DNA from: Aquimarina aggregata
GTDB lineage: Bacteria; Bacteroidota; Bacteroidia; Flavobacteriales; Flavobacteriaceae
DNA length: 64,000 nt
Direction of reading: 5' to 3'
Assembly (NCBI RefSeq): GCF_001632745.1
Contig: NZ_LQRT01000058.1
Span: forward strand, 303,944-367,943
Shown in pieces: positions 35,953 through 44,774 of the stretch (the stretch's first letter is position 1; the number at the start of each line of letters is the position of its first letter). The translations under genes and the position numbers were made by a program. A model generated the notes under the pieces. It was given only the letters and a program-made list of their open reading frames with translations. It was not told where the DNA came from and did not search any database.

Positions 35953-36591
35953 TTAAAAACTATAATTTAACGAAACTCCATAGTTAAGTCCAGTAGAATT
36001 AAATTCTTCGAAGTTTACTTTAGGTTTAAAAGATAAATCATCTGTAATGTTATATTGTTGTAAATGCGCGGTTACGTTTGCGTCTACAATATTTAAAAGA
36101 TATGCCGCTACAGTTAAAAGTAATGATAATTCTTGTTCACGTCTAAATCGATCTTGTACATCAATTAATTGATCATTAGAAACTAATATTTCTCCTGTAG
36201 TTTGATCTATAAATCGATCATCTGTAAACCCTGCTAGTCTACGTTTATAGATGTCTCTAAATTCATTATATCTATTGTTATTCTGAACGTAGAAATAAAT
36301 GCCTGTTCCAATTGCTCCGTAAACTGCTGGTAACCTCCAGTACAATCCTTTTCCATTATAAATCTGTCCTAAACCAGGAAGTACTGCAGAGTAAAATGCT
36401 GCTCTAGCTGGTGCTAATGGTTCATATGGACGAACCTTATTTCTTTTCTTTTCTTTTTTTCTCTTTCTTTTTTTCTTTTTTACAGCCACTTCCTCGGAGG
36501 TGACCTTTAATTCGTCATTTTCCTGTGAATGTATACTTTGAAATGAAAAAAGTATAAAAAATAGGATGATATAGCAACATTTAATTTTCAC
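35953..36591 (-). CDS. DUF5683 membrane protein (212 aa)
   Basis: I use the GTG at 36591, which overlaps the parB stop by 11 bp and gives a normal signal segment (VKIKCCYIILFFILFSFQSI). An extended frame from 36657 would run into parB. A very basic Lys/Arg stretch (about 37-55) is followed by the DUF5683 core ARAAFYSAVLPGLGQIYNGKGLYWRLPAVYG, with two membrane helices. Function unknown, always next to parAB in this group. Confidence 0.8.
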   Translation of the reverse strand: MKIKCCYIILFFILFSFQSIHSQENDELKVTSEEVAVKKKKRKRKKEKKRNKVRPYEPLAPARAAFYSAVLPGLGQIYNGKGLYWRLPAVYGAIGTGIYFYVQNNNRYNEFRDIYKRRLAGFTDDRFIDQTTGEILVSNDQLIDVQDRFRREQELSLLLTVAAYLLNIVDANVTAHLQQYNITDDLSFKPKVNFEEFNSTGLNYGVSLNYSF

Positions 36592-37489
36592 TATCGATGA
36601 GTTTCTTAATACGTTTAAAATCTTCTTCCGAAGAAAATGGTATAATGAGCTTACCACTTCCTTTACTAGTCACTTTTACATCAATTTTAGCACCAAAGTA
36701 CTCAGAAAATTCTTTAACTCCTTTTAAAATATATTTGGGAGCAGCTGAACTTTCGGGTTTTCCGGTATCAGAAATTTCAGTTTTGTTATTTAAAGACCGT
36801 ACTAAACTCTCAGTGTTACGAACAGATAGAGAATTTCCTATAATTTTCTCATATATTTCAAGCTGTTGTTGTTGGTCGTCAACATTAACAAGTGCGCGTC
36901 CATGCCCCATAGATATAAATCCATCACGCATTCCTGTTTGTACTATTGGATCTAATTTTAATAATCTAAGATAATTGGCTATAGTTGATCTTTTTTTACC
37001 TACGCGATCACTTAGCTGCTCTTGTGTTAAGCTAATTTCGTCAATAAGTCTTTGATAAGATAATGCTATTTCGATCGGATCTAAATCTTGTCTTTGGATG
37101 TTTTCTACCAAAGCCATTGTTAAAGACTCTTGGTCGTTAGCAATACGGATATAGGCAGGAATTGTTTTTAATCCAGCTAATTTAGATGCACGAAATCGTC
37201 TTTCTCCACTGACTAATTGAAAGTTGTTAAAATCTAATTTCCTAACCGTTATGGGCTGGATAACGCCAACTTCTTTTATCGAGGTTGCAAGTTCTCTAAG
37301 AGTTTCATCATTAAAACTAGTACGTGGTTGAAATGGGTTAACATCTATACTCTCGAGTTCTAATTCGATAATATTACCCACTACTTTATCTGCATTTTTA
37401 TCTTCAACCGATTTTATATCATTTTCGGGATCTTTTAAAAGTGCTGATAAACCTCTTCCTAATGCTTGTTTTTTTGTTGCCTTCGCCAT
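36581..37489 (-). CDS. parB: Chromosome-partitioning protein ParB
   Basis: CTPase/DNA-binding partner of ParA. N-terminal motif LGRGLSALL, the CTP-binding box GERRFRA, NPFQPR, then the helix-turn-helix region (TQEQLSDRVGKKRSTIANYLR; GFISMGHGRALV) and a C-terminal dimerisation end. 302 aa is normal. It starts 6 bp after parA. I looked for the usual GTTTCACGTGAAAC-type parS palindrome by eye and found none here. Confidence 0.96.
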   Translation of the reverse strand: MAKATKKQALGRGLSALLKDPENDIKSVEDKNADKVVGNIIELELESIDVNPFQPRTSFNDETLRELATSIKEVGVIQPITVRKLDFNNFQLVSGERRFRASKLAGLKTIPAYIRIANDQESLTMALVENIQRQDLDPIEIALSYQRLIDEISLTQEQLSDRVGKKRSTIANYLRLLKLDPIVQTGMRDGFISMGHGRALVNVDDQQQQLEIYEKIIGNSLSVRNTESLVRSLNNKTEISDTGKPESSAAPKYILKGVKEFSEYFGAKIDVKVTSKGSGKLIIPFSSEEDFKRIKKLIDSEN

Positions 37490-37495
37490 GAATCC

Positions 37496-38260
37496 TTAAC
37501 TATTTTTCTTAATAATTTCGTGAGCCAAACTTAAGTAATTACTAGCTCCTTTACTAGCGGCGTCATAATTAATTATACTCTCACCATAGCTAGGAGCTTC
37601 ACTTAATCTTATATTTCTTTGTATAATGGTTTTAAAAACCATTTCGCTAAAATGCTTTTGTACTTCTTCTACTACCTGATTTGATAATCTTAATCGAGAA
37701 TCATACATTGTAAGTAATAATCCTTCTATATCTAATTCTTTATTATGTATTTTTTGTACACTTTTAATAGTATTCAATAGTTTTCCTAATCCTTCTAATG
37801 CAAAATACTCACATTGTATAGGAATAATAACAGAGTTAGCTGCTGTTAGAGCATTAAGTGTTAACAATCCTAGAGAAGGAGCACAGTCAATAAGAATGTA
37901 ATCGTATTTAGATACTAGATTGTCCATTGCTTTTTTTAGCATATACTCTCTAGAATCTTTATCTACAAGTTCAATCTCAATTGCAACTAAATCAATATGC
38001 GCAGGAATAATATCTACATTAGGGGCACTAGTTTCCAGAATTGCATCTTCTGCTTTTACTGTATGTTCCAGAATTTGGTATGTACCTTTCTCTATGGTAT
38101 CAACATCTAATCCCAGTCCCGAAGTTGCATTTGCTTGCGGATCTGCATCGATAAGTAATACTTTTTTCTCTAGAACACCTAAAGAAGCTGCTAAATTAAC
38201 TGAGGTAGTAGTTTTACCTACACCACCTTTTTGATTGGCAATTGCTATTATTTTACCCAT
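37496..38260 (-). CDS. parA: Chromosome-partitioning ATPase ParA (Soj-like)
   Basis: Deviant Walker A KGGVGKTTT at the N-terminus (IAIANQKGGVGKTTTSVNLA), Walker B region DYILIDCAPSLGLLTLNAL and the late LTMYDSRLRLSNQV block. 254 aa. First gene of the operon parA-parB-DUF5683-dapB-lepB-WbqC-DUF6122. The chromosomal type, with no helix-turn-helix extension, argues against a plasmid. Confidence 0.96.
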   Translation of the reverse strand: MGKIIAIANQKGGVGKTTTSVNLAASLGVLEKKVLLIDADPQANATSGLGLDVDTIEKGTYQILEHTVKAEDAILETSAPNVDIIPAHIDLVAIEIELVDKDSREYMLKKAMDNLVSKYDYILIDCAPSLGLLTLNALTAANSVIIPIQCEYFALEGLGKLLNTIKSVQKIHNKELDIEGLLLTMYDSRLRLSNQVVEEVQKHFSEMVFKTIIQRNIRLSEAPSYGESIINYDAASKGASNYLSLAHEIIKKNS

Positions 38261-38341
38261 AGGGGAAGATTTGGATTTACAAGCGATAAAAATACAATTA
38301 ATTATATATTATAAAAATGAAAAATGTTAACAGTTGAAATT

Positions 38342-38372
38342 AAAAAAGACCATCCCCCTTTAGGAATGGTCT
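38342..38372 (-). terminator. Terminator after the SDR gene
   Basis: On the minus strand AGACCATTCC pairs with GGATGGTCT around a TAAAGG loop and is followed by TTTTTT, 30 bp after the SDR stop and before parA. Confidence 0.75.
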
Positions 38373-38401
38373 AGTGTACTTTATGAATTGTTAATAAATA
38401 G

Positions 38402-39283
38402 TTATTTATTTTTCTTAGCACGTATCATTGCTTCCAATTGATCCCACATTTCTTCGGGTACTTGTTCTAACAGGTTAAATTGTCCAGCTCCTTTGATCCA
38501 CTCACCACCATCTATTGTAATTACTTCTCCGTTTACATAGGCTGAAAAATCGGATACTAGATAAGCGGCAAGGTTTGCAAGTTCTTGATGTTCACCTGTA
38601 CGGCTTAATGGTACTCTTTTGGCGAAATCGAGTTTTTCGGCCAAGTCACCGGGTACTAATCTATCCCAAGCACCTTTGGTAGGAAAAGGACCTGGAGCAA
38701 TAGCATTAAAACGCATACCGTATTTTGCCCATTCAACAGCTAAGGATCTTGTCATTGCCAGAACACCAGCTTTTGCAGTAGCACTTGGAACAACATATGC
38801 AGAACCTGTCCATGCGTAGGTAGTAACTATGTTAAGTACAGAGGTATTAGTGTATTTCGTATCTATCCAGTGTTTTCCGAAAGCTAGCGTACAATTTTTA
38901 GTTCCTTTTAATACAATATCAATAATAATATCAAAAGCGCGATGTGATAATCGTTCTGTAGGGGAGATGAAGTTTCCTGCTGCATTGTTAAGTAGTACAT
39001 CTACGGTACCAAAAGTTTCAATAACCTTATTTCTCATTGCTTCAACCTGATCATATTCTCTTACATCACATTGCACAGCTAAGCAGGTACCTCCTGTTTC
39101 TGCTTCGAGTTCTTTCGCAGTGTTTTCTAATTTTTCCAGATTCCTGGATGTTATGGCTACTTTAGCCCCGAGTTCAAGGAAATATTTTGTCATTGATTTT
39201 CCTAAACCGCTACCGCCACCGGTAACAACTATATTTTTTCCTTCTAGAGCCCCATCGCGAAGCATTTTGTCTGTATAACTCAT
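38402..39283 (-). CDS. SDR oxidoreductase, 2,4-dienoyl-CoA reductase-like (293 aa)
   Basis: NADPH-type Rossmann start VVTGGGSGLGKSMTKYF, NNAAGNF and a final GEVITIDGGEW. The classic SDR YxxxK is absent: the segment reads YVVPSATAKAG, with Lys kept and Tyr moved upstream, as in the peroxisomal-type 2,4-dienoyl-CoA reductases. The probable role is reduction of dienoyl-CoA in unsaturated fatty acid breakdown. It lies 73 bp downstream of the methylmalonyl-CoA mutase large subunit on the same strand, which suits a fatty-acid/propionyl-CoA role. Confidence 0.85.
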   Translation of the reverse strand: MSYTDKMLRDGALEGKNIVVTGGGSGLGKSMTKYFLELGAKVAITSRNLEKLENTAKELEAETGGTCLAVQCDVREYDQVEAMRNKVIETFGTVDVLLNNAAGNFISPTERLSHRAFDIIIDIVLKGTKNCTLAFGKHWIDTKYTNTSVLNIVTTYAWTGSAYVVPSATAKAGVLAMTRSLAVEWAKYGMRFNAIAPGPFPTKGAWDRLVPGDLAEKLDFAKRVPLSRTGEHQELANLAAYLVSDFSAYVNGEVITIDGGEWIKGAGQFNLLEQVPEEMWDQLEAMIRAKKNK

Positions 39284-39356
39284 AAGTGAATGATTGTCAA
39301 TATTTGGTGAAAGTTACAATTAATACTTTATATATACTATGCGTGCATAGTATTTT

Positions 39357-41489
39357 TTATTCAAAGGTTGAGATTAAAATTTCTAAAATTGTAATTGCTG
39401 CATCACTAATTTTTGTTCCAGGTCCAAATATAGCTACTGCTCCGGCTTCAAATAAGTATTCATAATCATCAGGAGGAATTACTCCTCCTACTATAACCAT
39501 AATATCTTCTCGACCATATTTTTTAAGCTCTGCCACAATTTGAGGTACAAGTGTTTTGTGTCCTCCTGCAAGAGAGGAGACTCCTACGATATGTACATCA
39601 TTTTCTACAGCTTGTTTTGCTGCTTCAGATGGAGTTTGAAACAGTGGTCCAATATCTACATCAAATCCAACATCAGCATAGCTTGTTGCTACAACTTTTG
39701 CACCACGATCGTGACCGTCTTGCCCCATTTTAGCAATCATAATTCTTGGTCTACGACCTTCTAATTCGGCAAATTTATTGGCTAGCTTCCTAGCATTTTC
39801 GAAAGATTCATCATTTTTTATTTCTTTAGCATACACACCTGTAAATGTTTTTATTTGCGCTTTATGTCTTCCAAATTCTTTTTCTAGAGCATCACTGATT
39901 TCACCTAAAGTTGCTCTTAATTTAGCAGCTTCTACGGCTAACTCTAGTAAATTTTGATCTTCATTAACTGCAGCTTTTGTAAGGTTTTGTAGGGCGTTTT
40001 GAACAGCGTCATTATCTCTTGATGCTTTTACTTTTTCTAAACCTGCTATTTGCTGTGATCGAACGGCATTATTATCAACTTTTAAAGTACTAATAGCCTC
40101 TTCTTCTTCTAAAGCGTATCTATTAACGCCTATAATAACATCTTGTTCGCTATCTATCCTGGCTTGTTTGCGAGCGGCAGCCTCTTCGATTCTCATTTTA
40201 GGAATACCAGCTTCGATAGCTTTAGTCATTCCACCTAATTCTTCAACTTCTTGAATAAGTTCCCATGCTTTTTGGGCAATATCATTAGTCAAAGATTCTA
40301 CATAATAGCTTCCTGCCCATGGGTCAACAGTTTTAGTTATTTGCGTTTCTTCTTGTAAATATATTTGAGTATTTCTTGCTATTCTGGCAGAAAAATCTGT
40401 AGGTAACGCTATGGCCTCATCTAAGGCATTAGTATGTAAACTTTGGGTACCTCCAAAAGCTGCAGCACTAGCTTCTATACATGTACGAGCAACATTATTA
40501 AAAGGGTCTTGTGCGGTTAAACTCCATCCACTTGTCTGACAATGCGTTCGTAGCATTAAGGATTTAGGATTTTGCGGATTAAATTGTTTAATTAATTTTG
40601 CCCAAAGCATTCTGGCAGCTCTCATTTTTGCAATTTCCATAAAGTGATTCATCCCTATGGCCCAGAAAAAGGATAATCTTGGAGCAAAAGCATCAACATC
40701 CATACCGGCTTCTATTCCTTTTCTTATATATTCTAAGCCATCTGCTAAAGTATATGCCAGTTCTATATCACAAGTAGCGCCGGCCTCTTGCATATGATAT
40801 CCGGAAATACTGATGGGATTAAATTTAGGCATATTCTTAGAGCAATACTTAAAGATATCTCCGATAATGCGCATAGATGGAGTAGGAGGGTATACATAGG
40901 TATTACGTACCATGAACTCCTTTAAAATATCATTTTGAATAGTTCCAGACAGAAGGTTTTTTGAAACACCCTGCTCTTCTGCAGCTACGATATAAAATGC
41001 CATAATAGGCAATACAGCACCATTCATTGTCATAGAGACAGACATTTTATCTAGAGGGATCTGATCAAAAAGTACTTTCATGTCTTCTACAGTATCAATG
41101 GCAACTCCTGCCATTCCTACATCTCCAAATACTCTTTCATGATCACTATCATATCCTCTATGAGTTGCCAAATCAAAGGCAACAGAAAGTCCTTTTTGAC
41201 CTGCAGCTAAATTTCTGCGATAAAAGGCATTACTTTCTTCTGCAGTAGAAAAACCAGCATATTGCCGTATTGTCCAGGGTCTTCGAACATACATTGTTGA
41301 GTATGGACCTCTTAAATAAGGAGGTAGCCCTGCCGAGAAATTAATGTGTTCTAAATCTTTAATATCATCCTGATTATAAGATGAATTAATAGCTATTCCT
41401 TCGGAAGTAGTAAAAACAGAACTTTTTTGAGTACTGTGGACTTTTGATTTTTTGGGTAATTCTATCCCTTGAATGTCTTTTCTATTCAT
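39357..41489 (-). CDS. scpA: Methylmalonyl-CoA mutase large subunit
   Basis: Adenosylcobalamin enzyme interconverting methylmalonyl-CoA and succinyl-CoA. Catalytic barrel with GLPPYLRGPYSTMYVRRPWT, RTHCQTSGWSLTAQDPFNN and GGTQSLHTNALDEA; C-terminal B12 domain with GQDGHDRGAKVVATSYADVG (His ligand) and GGVIPPDD. The 710-aa length is normal. The small-subunit gene lies 836 bp upstream on the same strand, separated by an unrelated secreted-protein gene. Confidence 0.96.
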   Translation of the reverse strand: MNRKDIQGIELPKKSKVHSTQKSSVFTTSEGIAINSSYNQDDIKDLEHINFSAGLPPYLRGPYSTMYVRRPWTIRQYAGFSTAEESNAFYRRNLAAGQKGLSVAFDLATHRGYDSDHERVFGDVGMAGVAIDTVEDMKVLFDQIPLDKMSVSMTMNGAVLPIMAFYIVAAEEQGVSKNLLSGTIQNDILKEFMVRNTYVYPPTPSMRIIGDIFKYCSKNMPKFNPISISGYHMQEAGATCDIELAYTLADGLEYIRKGIEAGMDVDAFAPRLSFFWAIGMNHFMEIAKMRAARMLWAKLIKQFNPQNPKSLMLRTHCQTSGWSLTAQDPFNNVARTCIEASAAAFGGTQSLHTNALDEAIALPTDFSARIARNTQIYLQEETQITKTVDPWAGSYYVESLTNDIAQKAWELIQEVEELGGMTKAIEAGIPKMRIEEAAARKQARIDSEQDVIIGVNRYALEEEEAISTLKVDNNAVRSQQIAGLEKVKASRDNDAVQNALQNLTKAAVNEDQNLLELAVEAAKLRATLGEISDALEKEFGRHKAQIKTFTGVYAKEIKNDESFENARKLANKFAELEGRRPRIMIAKMGQDGHDRGAKVVATSYADVGFDVDIGPLFQTPSEAAKQAVENDVHIVGVSSLAGGHKTLVPQIVAELKKYGREDIMVIVGGVIPPDDYEYLFEAGAVAIFGPGTKISDAAITILEILISTFE

Positions 41490-41611
41490 TACTTAAAGCT
41501 TCACTTTAAATCATGTTAAATTAACAAGGCTATAAAATTAAGGTTTTAGAAATGATTTTTATTCAAAAAATGGATTCTATTTGCTGTTTTTAATATGAAT
41601 ATCATAAAAAA

Positions 41612-42238
41612 CTATCCAAACGCTTTTTCGATAACCATTAAGATGGAGTAATATACGTCAAAGGCGATAAAGTTTTTGATTTCGATTGCGCAAAACTCTT
41701 TATCTGGTATATAGTATATTCTTTGTGAGATTAATGAAGTACTAACATTTCCATCTTCTTCTAAAGTATTTACAATGTCTTTGAAGTCGTCACTGTCACT
41801 TGTGTTTTTTAAGCATTGTATAAAGCCTCCTCTGTAATTAAAAATTAAAACTTCTTCTTGATTTTTACCAGAAGTAGAAGGACCAGATTTCTTTGTAGCT
41901 TCTTGATTCTCGTATTCGCTTAATTTTATCCAAAGAGAATTTTTATTATTTGCAATTTTCTTAAACTCTCTTGCTAACTGAATTGAATTAGTCGACGGAA
42001 GCTTTCTTAAGTCTAATGATAAACTAGCAACTTCTGCTAAAAAAGTTCTATATGTCTTTATAGAGTCATTCCCAAATTTGTAATAGGTAAATAAATCATT
42101 TTCAAATGATTTATATGCCTTTTCAATAATACCAGTTTCATCTACGCTAAGGCAGAAATTTTTGGTTTGGGCATAATTCAGTTGCGAGGATATTATCAAA
42201 CAAATGACGATGATCCTAGATCTAATCTTAAGGGGCAT
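41612..42238 (-). CDS. Secreted protein of unknown function between the mutase genes (208 aa)
   Basis: Signal peptide (about 1-23, IVICLIISSQLNYAQ). The mature part is helical and charged with three Cys (NFCLSVDE, FIQCLKN, EFCAIEI). I recognise no family. It sits, same strand, between the two methylmalonyl-CoA mutase subunits, which are usually adjacent, so it looks like an insertion into that operon. Base composition is like the neighbours. Confidence 0.72.
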   Translation of the reverse strand: MPLKIRSRIIVICLIISSQLNYAQTKNFCLSVDETGIIEKAYKSFENDLFTYYKFGNDSIKTYRTFLAEVASLSLDLRKLPSTNSIQLAREFKKIANNKNSLWIKLSEYENQEATKKSGPSTSGKNQEEVLIFNYRGGFIQCLKNTSDSDDFKDIVNTLEEDGNVSTSLISQRIYYIPDKEFCAIEIKNFIAFDVYYSILMVIEKAFG

Positions 42239-42325
42239 TAATTTAGATTTAGTAATGTTAGTGTATAGGCTATAAAATTTTAATTATATAACAAAGTTAA
42301 CAATAAGTTCTTAAATATTAACGTT

Positions 42326-43690
42326 TTATTGTGATTTTTTCTCGATAATCTCACTTAATCTACTCTTTATTATGGGTTCGAGTAGTGTTTTTCTTACATT
42401 TTTAGAAAGAAATACTTGTTTTTGGAATACAGGAAGTATTTCTTCAGTGTTTTGATATTTGTTAGATCCAGTCAGTACGATTTCACTATTATCAAATAAT
42501 TCTTGCTCTTTTTTGGCGCTTTCTTTTAATTTTTTTTGAATGTTACCTGATTTTAGCTGATTTAAAAAACCGCCTCCTTTTTCTAGATTTTTAAATAAAA
42601 GTAACGCTTCTTCTGCTAATTGATTTGTTAATGTTTCAATGTAATAAGATCCAGAAGCAGGATTATTTACCAAATCAAAATAGCTTTCATTTTTAAGAAT
42701 TAGTAATTGGTTAATTGAAATTCTTGTGCCAAAATCATTTTCTAAATTATAAATGTCATCATAAGGTAGATTATGAATAGTATCGGCACCTCCTAATATT
42801 GCACTCATACATTCTGTCGTTGTACGCAACATATTCACATTATAATCTAAAATAGTTTTATTACGATGGGAAGGAAAAGCTAATATGTGGCAAGAATCTA
42901 AAACGTTATATTCTGAAGATAATGAACTCCAAAGAAGTCTAAGTGCTCTTATTTTAGCTATCTCAAAAAAATAATTACCACCAACAGAAACTTTAAATAC
43001 TATTTCGTTATTCTCTAGGGAATTAAAATTTTTAGTATTGAAAAAGTTTAAATACTCATTGGCATGTGCTAAAGAATAGGCTAATTGTTGAACCATCGTA
43101 GCGCCGGCATTTTGATATAAACTAAGGTCAACGCTGATCGTACTCTTTAAAGTATTGGATTGTTTAGCAATTTCTTCTACTGCAGAAAAATCGCTATTTA
43201 AATTTTGGAACCAATTTCCTGTGCTAGCTAATTGATGTATGTTATCATTTAAAAGATAAATACTTAAGCCGCTTGTTTTAGCAATAACATCTAATTGCCT
43301 GGCATAGGTAGTGGATAAGAATTCTGTTTGGATATAAATTGGTATCTCAGTAGAAAATTTTTGTAATAGTATGTCTGGGTCAATGTCTTCTTCTTGAATT
43401 ACGAAAAACACACTTTCTGCACCCTTATTTACTCTGTTAAGCCCTTGTTGATTTCCTAAAGAAGCTTTTTCAACATATATTTTTATAGCATTTCTCCAAG
43501 AAGAGGGATTTTCGATATCAGCAATATTAGCTATATCTTCTTGATTATAAAAAGGTTTAACATCTATACCTTCTAGGGATTTAAATATTAAGGCTTCATT
43601 ATAATCAGCACCTTTTAGATCAAATTGAATTTTTTGTTTCCATTGTTTTGCAGAAACCTCATCAAAACTTTCAAATAAGGATTTAGTCAT
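42326..43690 (-). CDS. mutA: Methylmalonyl-CoA mutase small subunit, short form (454 aa)
   Basis: Start at the ATG at 43690 (MTKSLFESFDEVSAKQW), overlapping the stop of the DivIC/FtsB-like gene by 8 bp. It has the mutase barrel: SSWRNAIKIYVEKA, AGATMVQQLAYSLAHANEYL, FFEIAKIRALRLLW, ILGGADTIHNLPYD. At 454 aa it stops after the barrel, lacking the cobalamin-like C-terminal domain that small subunits of about 600 aa carry. It is a structural partner without B12; the short form is probably genuine since the frame ends cleanly. Confidence 0.9.
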   Translation of the reverse strand: MTKSLFESFDEVSAKQWKQKIQFDLKGADYNEALIFKSLEGIDVKPFYNQEDIANIADIENPSSWRNAIKIYVEKASLGNQQGLNRVNKGAESVFFVIQEEDIDPDILLQKFSTEIPIYIQTEFLSTTYARQLDVIAKTSGLSIYLLNDNIHQLASTGNWFQNLNSDFSAVEEIAKQSNTLKSTISVDLSLYQNAGATMVQQLAYSLAHANEYLNFFNTKNFNSLENNEIVFKVSVGGNYFFEIAKIRALRLLWSSLSSEYNVLDSCHILAFPSHRNKTILDYNVNMLRTTTECMSAILGGADTIHNLPYDDIYNLENDFGTRISINQLLILKNESYFDLVNNPASGSYYIETLTNQLAEEALLLFKNLEKGGGFLNQLKSGNIQKKLKESAKKEQELFDNSEIVLTGSNKYQNTEEILPVFQKQVFLSKNVRKTLLEPIIKSRLSEIIEKKSQ

Positions 43691-44042
43691 TTTTTTTGTT
43701 TTTAGGTACACTATCTTCGTATTCTATAATGTAAATTTCTTCATTGTCGCGCTTCATAAAATACTCTTCTCTAGCAAATTTTTCTAATTCACTACTATCT
43801 TTTAGTACTTTAATATCTTTCTGATCTTTAATGATTTCTTTGATATAATACTTTTTGTTGTCTTCTAGTTCTTGAATTTCTTGATCCAGTTCTTTATGAA
43901 TCAACCAGGAATTGGTGTCCAAAAACAGCATCCATATTACAAAAAGCAAAATGATAAGCACATATTTATTAAAAAATATAGCAAATATCGGTATGAGAGC
44001 CGGTTTGTTTTTTAGTTTCTGTAAATAACTTTTTAGCTTCAA
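43683..44042 (-). CDS. Septum formation initiator family protein (FtsB/DivIC-like, 119 aa)
   Basis: One N-terminal membrane helix (about residues 27-45, VLIILLFVIWMLFL) followed by a coiled coil (LDQEIQELEDNKKYYIKEI) and FAREEYFMKRDNEEIYIIE, the conserved end of FtsB/DivIC proteins. A divisome component at the inner membrane. Between udk and mutA, the usual flavobacterial order. Confidence 0.9.
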   Translation of the reverse strand: MKLKSYLQKLKNKPALIPIFAIFFNKYVLIILLFVIWMLFLDTNSWLIHKELDQEIQELEDNKKYYIKEIIKDQKDIKVLKDSSELEKFAREEYFMKRDNEEIYIIEYEDSVPKNKKND

Positions 44043-44079
44043 TCTAAGAGAGATAATGTTTTATGTAAAGGTACAAAAG

Positions 44080-44688
44080 TTAATTCAAGCGTTCTTTTAT
44101 TATTGTGCGTACAATATCAACAGCTACATTATTGTAGTGATTATTTGGTATAATAAGATCTGCAAATTCTTTAGTAGGATCGATGAATTGCTGATGCATA
44201 GGTTTTAGTGTATTTTGATACCTATCTAATACTTCGTCAATATCTCGCCCACGTTCTGCAATATCTCTTTTAAGTCTTCTAATTAATCTTTCATCGCTAT
44301 CGGTATGCACATATATTTTGATATCAAAAATATCTCGAATTTCCGGATTGGTCAGAATTAAAATACCTTCGACTATAATTACTTTACTAGGAGATGTACT
44401 TATGGTTTCTCCTGTACGATTATGTTCAACAAAAGAATATACAGGTTGTTGTATAGTTTCTCCGTTTCTTAGTTTAGAAAGGTGTTCTGCTAATAAATCA
44501 AAATCAATGGATTGAGGGTGATCAAAATTAATTTTTGTTCTCTCATCATACGTGAGATGACTTGTATCTTTATAATATGAATCTTGAGAAATTACGCAAA
44601 CCTCATTTTCTGGTAATTCATTAACAATTTGATTAACGACTGTTGTTTTTCCACAGCCAGTACCTCCGGCAATACCAATAATTAGCAT
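44080..44688 (-). CDS. udk: Uridine kinase
   Basis: P-loop GIAGGTGCGKTTVVNQI, then SQDSYYKD, INFDHPQSIDFDLL and a lid with RRLKRDIAERGRD. Phosphorylates uridine and cytidine in the salvage pathway. 202 aa is normal. Upstream of the DivIC-like gene with a 37-bp gap. Confidence 0.95.
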   Translation of the reverse strand: MLIIGIAGGTGCGKTTVVNQIVNELPENEVCVISQDSYYKDTSHLTYDERTKINFDHPQSIDFDLLAEHLSKLRNGETIQQPVYSFVEHNRTGETISTSPSKVIIVEGILILTNPEIRDIFDIKIYVHTDSDERLIRRLKRDIAERGRDIDEVLDRYQNTLKPMHQQFIDPTKEFADLIIPNNHYNNVAVDIVRTIIKERLN

Positions 44689-44774
44689 TTCTTTTTATTT
44701 TTGGCAAATTTAGAGATTGTTTTTGAGTTTCAAAGTTTTGCTTCTAGAGTTTTTCCTTTTATTAGAAACACATA

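Noticed and set aside
36581..38260. parAB as a sign of a plasmid, or parS sites nearby
   Set aside because: ParA is the short chromosomal type and lies in the usual chromosomal gene order. I saw no parS-like palindrome around the locus.
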